Below, one piece after another: positions 1-5,216 of a DNA stretch of 5,363 bases; the stretch's first letter is position 1; each line of letters starts with the position of its first letter. Location of the stretch: positions 1 to 5,363 of the forward strand of contig CAJBLW010000332.1 of assembly GCA_903953985.1 (NCBI GenBank). The letters are read 5' to 3'. The notes under the pieces are model-generated. The model searched no databases. It was given only the letters and a program-made list of their open reading frames with translations, and had not been told where the DNA came from. This DNA comes from an uncultured Burkholderiales bacterium (GTDB taxonomy: Bacteria; Pseudomonadota; Gammaproteobacteria; Burkholderiales; Burkholderiaceae_C). Position numbers and translations under genes: made by a program.

Positions 1-45
1 AGCACCAAGTGCCTTGAGCATTGCGCGTTTGTTCGTCTTTAACAT
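1..45 (-). CDS. Start of a gene cut by the left edge; signal-peptide-like N-terminus
   Basis: Only the first 15 codons are visible, reading MLKTNKRAMLKALGA and running off the window. The start is supported by AGGAGA at 54-59, 8 bases before the ATG. A second in-frame ATG at codon 9 has no such site. The positively charged N-terminus (K3, K6, R7, K11) running into a small/hydrophobic stretch looks like the beginning of an export signal, as in periplasmic solute-binding proteins of Burkholderiales, but 15 residues cannot prove this. The gene lies downstream of the exonuclease on the same strand but 343 bases away, so it probably has its own promoter. The product cannot be named from what is here. 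Confidence 0.7.
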   Translation of the reverse strand, partial: MLKTNKRAMLKALGA

Positions 46-110
46 CTTGAAAGTCTCCTGAATGGGGTGAATGATTTCGTGGCAGCCACCATGTTCTTGC
101 TGCTCGAATC

Positions 111-152
111 AGTATGTCACCCGACACCCACACGCCCGCAAGGGAAAACCCT
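111..152 (-). promoter_or_regulatory. Possible promoter and operator for the left-edge gene
   Basis: Read on the minus strand, an interrupted inverted repeat AGGG-N4-CCCT (141-152) is followed by a TTGCGG -35-like box (136-141), a 19-base spacer and a CATACT -10-like box (111-116). This lies 66 bases upstream of the start codon at 45. The palindrome directly beside the -35 is where an activator would bind. Both boxes are imperfect and the spacer is long, which would fit an activator-dependent promoter. This is pattern reading only; the regulator is unknown. Confidence 0.35.
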
Positions 153-262
153 AGTACCTACGCCCGCCAGCACGGATGCAGTTACCTGCGTGACACGCCG
201 CCTGAAAACCCCAGCCGGTTAAATTGAAATGGCGCTGGTCGTGGGTATTGGCATTTGAGCTT

Positions 263-280
263 TTTTTCAGATTTGAAAAA
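263..280. repeat. A/T-rich perfect inverted repeat
   Basis: TTTTTCA-GATT-TGAAAAA forms a 7-bp stem with a 4-base loop. Two further T residues precede it, so a transcript in either direction would have a weak hairpin with a U- or A-rich flank. It lies 109 bases past the exonuclease stop. It could be a weak terminator for that gene, an operator, or chance in A/T-rich DNA. The stem lacks the G/C pairs of a strong terminator. Confidence 0.3.
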
Positions 281-388
281 CAGCGTAAACATTTGCCAAA
301 GGCGAGTTTTCCCCAGTTTTTTCGGAACTTTTTGCAACGTTGAATGGAGATCGGGATGCGACTTTTCTTCGCGCCTCCATGGCTGTGC

Positions 389-1030
389 TCAACCACCTGC
401 ATGCTGCCTCAAATACGGCCCCACCAAATGCCGACTGGTGCGTTGCAGGCCCATCAGCAAAGCGTGGTCGGGCTGCTGGCAGCCGTAGCGGTTTTTCAGG
501 TCATGCTGCATTTGCGCCAACAAATGCGCAGCCATCTCGGCATCGGCCAAGGCCCGGTGGGCGCGGCCTGACGATGGCAAATGGTGCAGCGCGGCCAGTG
601 TGCCCAGCTTGTGGTTGGGCGCTTGCGGGTACAGGCGGCGCGACAGCAGCAAGGTGCAGGCAAAGGGGTGCGCACCGTCTTGCCCGCAACGCGCCAGCTC
701 GGCTTGCCAAAACTTTTTATCAAACGCCGCGTTGTGCGCCACCATCGGCCTGCCCGCCACAAAGCGCGCCGCCTCGCGCATCACCTGCTCGGCCGGGGGC
801 GCGGCCTGCACCATCTCGTTGGTGATGCCCGTGAGCTGCGTGATGAAACTGTTCACCCGCACCCCGGCGTTCATCAGGCTCTGGTAACGGTCCACCACCT
901 GCCCTCCCTCCAGCATCACCACCGCCACCTCGGTGGCGCGGTCGCCCATGCCCGGCGAAATGCCCGTGGTTTCAAAGTCGATGATGGCGATGGCGCTCAC
1001 AGTGTGGTCCGGCTTGGAGAAGAGAGGCAT
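389..1030 (-). CDS. DnaQ-like 3'-5' exonuclease (DEDDh family)
   Basis: A 213-residue protein with a single exonuclease domain like the DNA polymerase III epsilon proofreading subunit, which removes 3' nucleotides using two metal ions. All DEDDh motifs are present: ExoI DFETTG (D18, E20), ExoII HNAAFD (D104) and ExoIII HRALADAE (H158, D163), plus the family-typical LTGIT at 67-71. The C-terminal ~35 residues after the nuclease core show no known domain, and nothing indicates a polymerase or DinG-like helicase fusion, so this is a stand-alone exonuclease whose substrate is unknown. The start is taken at 1030 (MPLFSK...); an ATG at 1057 would add 9 residues but lies at the edge of a dispersed palindromic repeat. 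An AGG stands 10 bases before the chosen ATG, so the ribosome site is weak. It is divergent from the OYE gene. Confidence 0.88.
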   Translation of the reverse strand: MPLFSKPDHTVSAIAIIDFETTGISPGMGDRATEVAVVMLEGGQVVDRYQSLMNAGVRVNSFITQLTGITNEMVQAAPPAEQVMREAARFVAGRPMVAHNAAFDKKFWQAELARCGQDGAHPFACTLLLSRRLYPQAPNHKLGTLAALHHLPSSGRAHRALADAEMAAHLLAQMQHDLKNRYGCQQPDHALLMGLQRTSRHLVGPYLRQHAGG

Positions 1031-1052
1031 TATCAATGGACCTGCCCCACCA

Positions 1053-1084
1053 GCCATGGATCCCGGATCGGAGTCCGGGATGAC
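1053..1084. repeat. Dispersed palindromic repeat (GTCATCCCGG type)
   Basis: A perfect 8-bp stem, ATCCCGGA (1060-1067) and TCCGGGAT (1074-1081), encloses a 6-base loop TCGGAG. Read on the minus strand the ends are GTCATCCCGG and CCGGGATCCA. That layout is the recurring signature of short intergenic palindromic repeats found in many copies in numerous proteobacterial genomes, including Burkholderiales. It sits between the divergent exonuclease and OYE genes. Its CCATGG edge supplies the spurious ATG at 1057. The hairpin itself is seen directly; that it is a multicopy family member is from general knowledge and unverified here. Confidence 0.6.
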
Positions 1085-1115
1085 GGGTAACTGGTTGCAG
1101 GATCAACAGGTATCA

Positions 1116-1148
1116 GTTCAAACCATAATCAACGCATCCGTTTTGAAC
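1116..1148 (+). promoter_or_regulatory. Possible control region of the OYE gene
   Basis: A -10-like CATAAT (1124-1129) lies 43 bases before the OYE start and is flanked by a 7-base inverted repeat, GTTCAAA (1116-1122) and TTTGAAC (1142-1148), separated by 19 bases. A repressor binding this repeat would cover the -10. No good -35 stands at 16-18 bases upstream, so the call is weak. No TetR- or LysR-type regulator gene, often found next to ene-reductases, is present in the window. Confidence 0.25.
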
Positions 1149-1172
1149 CCTCTGCCTTGCAAAGCTCACCCC

Positions 1173-2261
1173 ATGACCGACACCCTTGCCCAGCTCTTCC
1201 AACCCACCCGCATCGGCGACATCGAAATGGCCAACCGCGTGGTCATGGCGCCGCTGACCCGCTGCCGCGCCGACGAGGCTGCAGGCGACATCCCCGGCAG
1301 CGCCATGAACATTGAGTACTATCGCCAGCGCAGCAACGCGGGCCTGATCATCAGCGAAGGCACGCAGGTCTCGCCCGGGGGCAAAGGCTATATGGCCACA
1401 CCCGGCATTTACTCGGACGCGCAAGTCGAAGGCTGGAAACCCATCACCCCAGCTGTGCACGCGGCGGGCGGCAAAATCGTGGCGCAAATCTGGCATGTGG
1501 GCCGCATCTCGCACCCTGACTTGACCGGCGGTGCCGAACCCATTGCGCCCTCGGCCGTGGCCGCCAAGGTCATTGCCTACGGCCGCAACGGCAAAGTGCC
1601 CGCCCCCGTGCCGCACGCCCTCACGGTGGAAGAAATCAAACAGGTGGTGCAGCAATACCGCCAAGGCGCGGCCAACGCCATGCGCGCCGGTTTTGACGGC
1701 GTAGAAATCCACGGTGCCAACGGCTACCTGATCGACCAGTTTCTGCGGGACAGCACCAACCTGCGCAACGACGGCTACGGCGGATCACCCGAAAACCGCA
1801 TCCGCTTTGCGCTCGAAGTGGTCGACGCTGTGGCTGCTGAAATCGGCGCAGGCCGCACCGGCATCCGCCTGTCACCCGTTTCGCCCGCCAACGACTCGGC
1901 CGAAAGCACCCCCCAGGCCGTGTTCGGCCCCCTGGTCGAAGCGCTCAGCCAACGCGGCATAGCCTTTATCCACTTTGTCGAAGGCGCCACCGGCGGCCCG
2001 CGTGATCTGCCAGGCTTTGACTTTGCGTGGGCACGCCAGGCCTTCAACGGCGCTTACATCGCCAACAACGGTTACACCCGCGACATGGCCATCGACGCCA
2101 TCGCCTCAGGCAGCGCCGACGCCGTGGCCTTTGGCCGCGCTTACATCTCCAACCCCGACCTGGTGCAGCGCCTCATAGCCAACGCCCCATTGGTCAAAGC
2201 GAACTCCAGCACCTTTTACGCGCCGGGGCCTGAGGGGTACATCGACTACCCAGCGATGTGA
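1173..2261 (+). CDS. Old Yellow Enzyme family ene-reductase (NADH:flavin oxidoreductase, NemA-like)
   Basis: A 362-residue FMN-dependent TIM-barrel enzyme, of full family length. Members reduce activated C=C bonds (enones, maleimides) and some nitro compounds in the cytoplasm with NAD(P)H. Visible hallmarks: N-terminal FQPTRIG..NRVVMAPLTR with T29 near the flavin; QIWHVGRISHP (105-115); the substrate-binding pair H180 and N183 in VEIHGANGYL with the proton-donor candidate Y185; DGYGGSPENR (200-209); R232 in GIRLSP; the FMN-phosphate segment FGRAYISNPDL (320-330); and the C-terminal GYIDYP. HxxN matches yeast OYE1 rather than the HxxH of E. coli NemA. The frame is open back to 933, but family alignment puts the start at 1173. 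No ribosome-binding site is visible there, which is odd. A partial copy of codons 275-288 lies downstream at 2343-2384. Confidence 0.95.
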   Translation: MTDTLAQLFQPTRIGDIEMANRVVMAPLTRCRADEAAGDIPGSAMNIEYYRQRSNAGLIISEGTQVSPGGKGYMATPGIYSDAQVEGWKPITPAVHAAGGKIVAQIWHVGRISHPDLTGGAEPIAPSAVAAKVIAYGRNGKVPAPVPHALTVEEIKQVVQQYRQGAANAMRAGFDGVEIHGANGYLIDQFLRDSTNLRNDGYGGSPENRIRFALEVVDAVAAEIGAGRTGIRLSPVSPANDSAESTPQAVFGPLVEALSQRGIAFIHFVEGATGGPRDLPGFDFAWARQAFNGAYIANNGYTRDMAIDAIASGSADAVAFGRAYISNPDLVQRLIANAPLVKANSSTFYAPGPEGYIDYPAM

Positions 2262-2291
2262 GGCGGCGGCTGACGGGCGACCAAGTCACTG

Positions 2292-2322
2292 CAGGAGCCC
2301 GCCCCTGTGGGCGATGGGCCTG
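2292..2322. repeat. Imperfect REP-like hairpin downstream of the OYE gene
   Basis: The core CGCCC-CTGT-GGGCG (2300-2313) is extended by CC/GG (2298-2299 with 2316-2317) and CAGG/CCTG (2292-2295 with 2319-2322), with small bulges between. It lies 30 bases after the OYE stop. No T-run follows, so it is a poor intrinsic terminator. The layout GGAG..CGCCC..GGGCGAT..CC resembles the REP hairpins known from Pseudomonas and other proteobacteria. It may protect or end the OYE transcript; copy number in the genome is unknown. Confidence 0.4.
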
Positions 2323-2342
2323 GCACACGCTCTCCAAACGCA

Positions 2343-2384
2343 GGCCCACGCGGTCTAAACAGCTTTGACTTTGCGTGAGCACGC
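2343..2384 (+). pseudogene. Relic of a second Old Yellow Enzyme gene (42-base in-frame match)
   Basis: This stretch aligns without gaps to OYE codons 275-288 (1995-2036): 33 of 42 bases are identical, including a 23-base block with one mismatch (2014-2036 and 2362-2384). In the same frame it reads GPRGLNSFDFA, stop, AR against GPRDLPGFDFAWAR, 11 of 14 residues if the conserved frame is followed through the stop (10 excluding one conservative position). Three of the nine differences are silent third-base changes in conserved codons (Pro, Arg, Leu). That is the mark of diverged coding sequence, not of a fresh copying error. The Trp codon TGG has become the stop TGA. Similarity fades after 2384 and before about 2340. 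It is best explained as the remains of a paralogous or exchanged OYE gene. Confidence 0.6.
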
Positions 2385-2414
2385 ATTCGGTCGAGATTCA
2401 TCGACGCCCAGAAA

Positions 2415-2444
2415 TTGATATCAAAATAAAGCCAGTGATATCAT
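2415..2444 (+). promoter_or_regulatory. Autoregulated promoter of the toxin-antitoxin operon
   Basis: Two identical 8-base palindromes TGATATCA stand at 2416-2423 and 2436-2443, separated by exactly 12 bases, so their centres are 20 bases (about two helical turns) apart on one face of the DNA. A sigma-70-like promoter coincides with them: -35 TTGATA (2415-2420), an 18-base spacer and -10 TATCAT (2439-2444), each 5/6 to consensus. Transcription should begin near 2451, shortly before the GGAG at 2459-2462. Antitoxin bound at both sites would block both boxes. From memory, the Neisseria FitA operator has the form TGCTATCA-N12-TGATAGCA, the same spacing and nearly the same arms. Confidence 0.75.
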
Positions 2445-2470
2445 TCAAGCCAATTCAAGGAGACTTGGCC

Positions 2471-2710
2471 ATGTCATCCATCACCATCCGCAACTTGCCC
2501 GAAGAAACCCACAGAGCCCTGCGACTGCGCGCCTCATTGGCGGGCCGCAGCACTGAAGCCGAAGTGCGCGCCATTCTGGAACAAGCCGCACGACCGGTGG
2601 GGCGCATCAAATTAGGATCGCTGCTGGCCGAAATTGGCCAACAAGCTGGCGGCTTTGACTTGAATCTTGAGCGCGACAAAACACCCGCTGAGCCCATGAG
2701 GTTTGAATGA
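2471..2710 (+). CDS. FitA-like ribbon-helix-helix antitoxin
   Basis: A 79-residue protein. Residues 2-40 (SSITIRNLPEE...STEAEVRAILEQA) form a ribbon-helix-helix DNA-binding domain of the FitA/Arc type: a short N-terminal beta strand followed by two helices. The remainder (about 45-79, ending TPAEPMRFE) is the expected toxin-binding tail, which in this family inserts into the active site of the PIN toxin. The frame is open from 2375, but GGAG at 2459-2462 with 8-base spacing and the promoter at 2415-2444 place the start at 2471. The stop overlaps the toxin start in ATGA, so the two genes are translationally coupled. The antitoxin probably represses its own promoter, alone and more strongly with toxin. 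Confidence 0.9.
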   Translation: MSSITIRNLPEETHRALRLRASLAGRSTEAEVRAILEQAARPVGRIKLGSLLAEIGQQAGGFDLNLERDKTPAEPMRFE

Positions 2711-3132
2711 TCTTGCTCGACACCAACGTCATCTCTGAGCCACTGAAGCTGGCAGCGGACGCAGGCGTTTTGGCGTGGATCGATGCGCAATCCATCGACA
2801 CCCTGTACCTGTCCGCCATCAGCCTGGCCGAATTGCGCTTTGGTATCGCGGCCCTGCCTGCGGGCAAACGCAAAGAAACCCTGCACCACGGTTTGGAACA
2901 ACGCATCCTGCCCTTGATTTCAGACCGCATCCTGCCTTTTGACGCCGCCGCATCGCAAACCTATGCGGACATCCTTTCCGCAGCCCGCGCACAAGGCAAC
3001 GCCATCTCGAATGCTGACGGCTACATCGCCGCCACCGCCAAGCGCCATGGCTTCATGGTGGCCACGCGCGACACCAGCCCGTTTGAAGCGGCGGGTGTCA
3101 CCGTGATCAACCCCTGGACATCTCAGCACTGA
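2707..3132 (+). CDS. vapC: PIN-domain RNase toxin of the FitB/VapC family
   Basis: A 141-residue single PIN domain, the usual length for the family. These toxins are metal-dependent ribonucleases that stop translation by cutting RNA (many cut tRNA or rRNA) unless neutralised by the cognate antitoxin. The acidic quartet is intact: D5 in LLDTNVISE, E42 in SLAELRFG, D104 in NADGYIAA and D122 in TRDTSPF. The LPAGKR segment (50-55) and the C-terminal ATRD...F..AGV..INPW pattern fit the FitB branch. The start overlaps the antitoxin stop by 4 bases and GAGG at 2698-2701 stands 5 bases upstream. No frameshift or lost catalytic residue is seen, so the toxin should be active. The RNA target cannot be read from sequence. 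Confidence 0.93.
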   Translation: MILLDTNVISEPLKLAADAGVLAWIDAQSIDTLYLSAISLAELRFGIAALPAGKRKETLHHGLEQRILPLISDRILPFDAAASQTYADILSAARAQGNAISNADGYIAATAKRHGFMVATRDTSPFEAAGVTVINPWTSQH

Positions 3133-3149
3133 CTGACAGCGGCGCACAC

Positions 3150-3872
3150 ATGACCAGCCCCATCCTCTTTTGCGGCGATCCGCACGGCCAGTGGCAGCAC
3201 ATCCTTGATGCGGCTGAGCAAACCTGCGCCCGTGCCGTCATCTTGCTGGGCGACCTGGAACCGACCCGGCCGCTGCACATCGAACTGGAAGCCATTTGGG
3301 AGCGCGTCTGGTTCATCCATGGCAACCATGACACCGACCACGCAGACAACTTTGGCAACGTCTGGCACGACGAAGTGAGCGAGCGCAGCCTGGACGGCCG
3401 CGTGGTCACGCTGCCCTGCGGCACGCGCATCGCTGGGCTGGGCGGTGTGTTTCGCGGAGCGGTGTGGTACCCCAAAGACCAGCAAGCGCCCAAGTTTCGC
3501 AACCGCGAAGCGCACGCCCGCGTCACCCCGCACCAAGACCGCTGGCAAGGTGGCGTGCACCTCAAACACTGGTCCACCATCTACCCCGACGAGCTGGAAC
3601 AACTGGCCACGCTGCGAGCCGACATCCTGATCACCCACGAAGCGCCCGGCTACCACGAACACGGCTTCAAAGCACTGGACTCACTGGCGCGCCGCATGGG
3701 CGTGCGCATGACGGTGCACGGCCACCAGCACGACTGCATTGACAGCAGCGCCCAATGGGACGCGCAAGGCTTTCAGAGCTTTGGGGTGGGCCTGCGCGGC
3801 GTGATGGCGCTCGACGCGCAGGCGCAAGCGCCTGTGCAGGTGCGCACGGTGGTGGCGGAGGTGCTGGACTAG
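3150..3872 (+). CDS. Calcineurin-type metallophosphoesterase
   Basis: A 240-residue cytoplasmic phosphoesterase with every metal-binding motif of the calcineurin-like fold: GDPHG (D10, H12), GDLEP (D35), GNHD (N59, H60, D61), ITHEAPG (H163) and GHQHD (H192, H194). Such enzymes hydrolyse phosphate esters with a two-metal centre (Mn, Fe or Zn); substrates range from phosphoproteins to cyclic nucleotides and nucleic acids, and none can be assigned here. Residues 98-145 form a Trp/His/Arg-rich insert (FRGAVWYP ... DRWQGGVHLKHW) that could serve as a substrate cap. The ATG lies 17 bases after the toxin stop with no promoter visible between and no good ribosome-binding site, suggesting read-through from the toxin-antitoxin operon. 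Confidence 0.9.
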   Translation: MTSPILFCGDPHGQWQHILDAAEQTCARAVILLGDLEPTRPLHIELEAIWERVWFIHGNHDTDHADNFGNVWHDEVSERSLDGRVVTLPCGTRIAGLGGVFRGAVWYPKDQQAPKFRNREAHARVTPHQDRWQGGVHLKHWSTIYPDELEQLATLRADILITHEAPGYHEHGFKALDSLARRMGVRMTVHGHQHDCIDSSAQWDAQGFQSFGVGLRGVMALDAQAQAPVQVRTVVAEVLD

Positions 3873-3982
3873 GCGCATTCGGGGCGCGAGAAGCGGTGAG
3901 TTCTCCTTGACCCAGGCAAAGCCCTGGTACACAAAGTCGCACCCTTTTCTTAAGCTGATTGCCTCACTCACATGGAGGCAAC
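3873..3982. other. Intergenic region with a small hairpin
   Basis: These 110 bases separate the phosphoesterase from the next gene. CCAGG (3912-3916) and CCTGG (3923-3927) form a short hairpin, without a T-run directly after it. A TTGACC -35-like box (3907-3912) has no convincing -10 at normal spacing; TACACA (3928-3933) is only 15 bases away. A strong ribosome site GGAGG (3974-3978) serves the gene that follows. CGCATTCGG at 3874-3882 repeats 2382-2390 exactly. A promoter for the next two genes should lie here but cannot be fixed. Confidence 0.4.
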
Positions 3983-4405
3983 ATGAACCCCGCAACCGAC
4001 CCAAGCACCACGCCTGTTTATGGCGTTCGCCCCAGCAAGCCCGGCTTGTATCTGGGCTTGTTTCATGGCCGCGACACGCCCAACCAAGCCATGCATGGCT
4101 GGGGTTTTGATGGCCCAGCCATTGGGCCGCTCCGGTACTGTCACACCACCTACGCCTGCTCGGTGAATGTGGAATTTGTCAGTCCCACAGATGCCCATTT
4201 GCTCACCGGCAACAACGACACGTTTTTGGAACTGCAAATCGACGGTGACCTGCTGTGCTTTGACGGCAAGCTGTACGGCGATTGGACGGTCTACATGGTG
4301 ACGCCCGAAGAATGCTTCCGGCCACCCGACACCTTCCGGCAAAACACCCGCCCCAACGATTTGCGCAGACAAGCCAAACCGATCCCGTGGGACGAGGACG
4401 GCTAA
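3983..4405 (+). CDS. Conserved-looking protein of unknown function
   Basis: A 140-residue protein that I do not recognise. It starts at 3983 after GGAGG (3974-3978); an earlier in-frame ATG at 3959 has no ribosome site. There is no signal peptide and no membrane segment. It is rich in Gly, Trp and aromatic residues in a pattern typical of a small beta-rich domain: GLYLGLFHGR (21-30), GWGFDGPAIGPL (39-50), CHTTYA (53-58) and a stretch of alternating strands, LQIDGDLLCFDGKLYGDW (84-101). The tail (112-140) is Pro/Arg/Asp-rich and probably disordered. The regular motifs suggest a real conserved family. It precedes the HNH nuclease by 25 bases on the same strand, so the two are likely co-transcribed; a regulatory, accessory or protective role towards the nuclease is possible but unproven. 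Confidence 0.8.
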   Translation: MNPATDPSTTPVYGVRPSKPGLYLGLFHGRDTPNQAMHGWGFDGPAIGPLRYCHTTYACSVNVEFVSPTDAHLLTGNNDTFLELQIDGDLLCFDGKLYGDWTVYMVTPEECFRPPDTFRQNTRPNDLRRQAKPIPWDEDG

Positions 4406-4430
4406 CATCTGCCGTCAGGGAGAACAACAC

Positions 4431-5216
4431 ATGCCACGATCCACCGACTGGACGCGCAACGAAACATTGGCGGCGTTTCACATTTACCTGCAACTGCCAT
4501 TTGGGCAGTTGCACCGCAACCAACCGCGCATCGTGCAGTTGTCGCAATGGATTGGGCGAACTGCCGGCGCAATAGCCATGAAGCTGGGGAACTTGGCCAG
4601 CCTCGACCCTCAGATTGTTGCCAGTGGCCGACGCGGCATGGGCAATGCATCCAAGCTGGACCAACAAATTTGGAACGAGTTTTTAGCGGCCAACGACCCC
4701 GTGGTGACCGAGGCGGCCACTTCCTTTGGCCAATATGCAGAACAAAACGGCCTACCGCCCTTTGTGGACGTGCTGGACGAAGTGCCCGACATTGCAGAAG
4801 GCAAAACCACCACGGCCATCGTGCAAGTACGCGTCAACCAAGCCCGGTTTCGCCGCGCCATCTTGGCCAGCTACAACGCCACCTGCTGCATGAGCGGCCT
4901 GCGCGTGCCCCAACTGCTGGTGGCCAGCCACATCGTGCCGTGGAGCATGGACACCCAAAACCGCCTGAACCCCAGCAACGGCCTGTGCCTGTCGGCCTTG
5001 CACGACCGGGCGTATGACCAAGGGCTGATCACGGTGCTACCGGACTTCACCATCCGCGTGGGCGAAGCGCTGCGTCACGCCGAGTTGGACCCGTTTGCAC
5101 ACAGCAGTTTGGCGCAATGCCAAGGGCAAGCGATTCGCCTGCCGGAACGCTTTCGGCCAGCGCCTGCGTTTTTGGAGGCGCATGCTAGGAGGTTTGGTTT
5201 TTTGTCAGGCTGTTGA
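4431..5216 (+). CDS. HNH endonuclease, restriction-endonuclease-like (HNH_2 type)
   Basis: A 261-residue protein with two parts. The N-terminal ~90 residues (TRNETLAAFHIYLQLPFG, then IGRTAGAIAMKLGNLASLDP at 41-60) match an all-helical region common in this family and likely help bind DNA. The C-terminal HNH domain (about 140-225) carries CCMSG (152-156), ASHIVPW with H167, NPSNGLCL with N183 and ALHDRAYD with H191, the full set for metal-dependent DNA cleavage. Relatives are annotated as putative restriction endonucleases, some of which cut modified DNA, but no methyltransferase gene is in the window, so classical restriction-modification is not supported here. The start follows AGGGAG (4417-4422) with 8-base spacing. 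Confidence 0.9.
   Translation: MPRSTDWTRNETLAAFHIYLQLPFGQLHRNQPRIVQLSQWIGRTAGAIAMKLGNLASLDPQIVASGRRGMGNASKLDQQIWNEFLAANDPVVTEAATSFGQYAEQNGLPPFVDVLDEVPDIAEGKTTTAIVQVRVNQARFRRAILASYNATCCMSGLRVPQLLVASHIVPWSMDTQNRLNPSNGLCLSALHDRAYDQGLITVLPDFTIRVGEALRHAELDPFAHSSLAQCQGQAIRLPERFRPAPAFLEAHARRFGFLSGC

Larger units (their letters stand above)
46..388. other. Intergenic stretch without a supportable gene
   Basis: These 343 bases separate the exonuclease stop from the left-edge gene. Near 45 they contain the ribosome-binding site (54-59) and the candidate promoter (111-152). The part around 220-345 is visibly richer in A/T than the coding sequence around it and contains an A/T palindrome (263-280). A minus-strand open frame (151-402) overlaps the end of the exonuclease and has an unconvincing composition (many Lys, Arg, Ser and Asn, no recognisable domain), so it is not called. 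No clear terminator for the exonuclease was found. Confidence 0.6.

Noticed and set aside
581..1090. Plus-strand open frame of 169 codons opposite the exonuclease
   Set aside because: It is antisense to an intact exonuclease with all catalytic motifs; its protein is rich in His, Arg and Val as expected of a GC-rich shadow frame.
933..1172. 80-codon N-terminal extension of the OYE frame
   Set aside because: It overlaps the exonuclease on the other strand and the palindromic repeat, and the family-typical N-terminus begins at 1173.
1113..1712. Minus-strand open frame of 199 codons opposite the OYE gene
   Set aside because: It overlaps a full-length recognisable enzyme and has the His/Gly/Ala/Val composition of an antisense shadow; no domain is visible.
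2375..2470. 32-codon N-terminal extension of the antitoxin
   Set aside because: It runs through the promoter and operators; transcription should begin near 2451 and the ribosome site fits 2471.
3123..3662. Minus-strand open frame of 179 codons opposite the phosphoesterase
   Set aside because: It is antisense to a gene with all metal-binding motifs and has no recognisable domain.
3681..4004. Minus-strand frame covering the phosphoesterase/unknown-gene gap
   Set aside because: Most of it is antisense to the phosphoesterase; the part in the gap has no supported start or domain.
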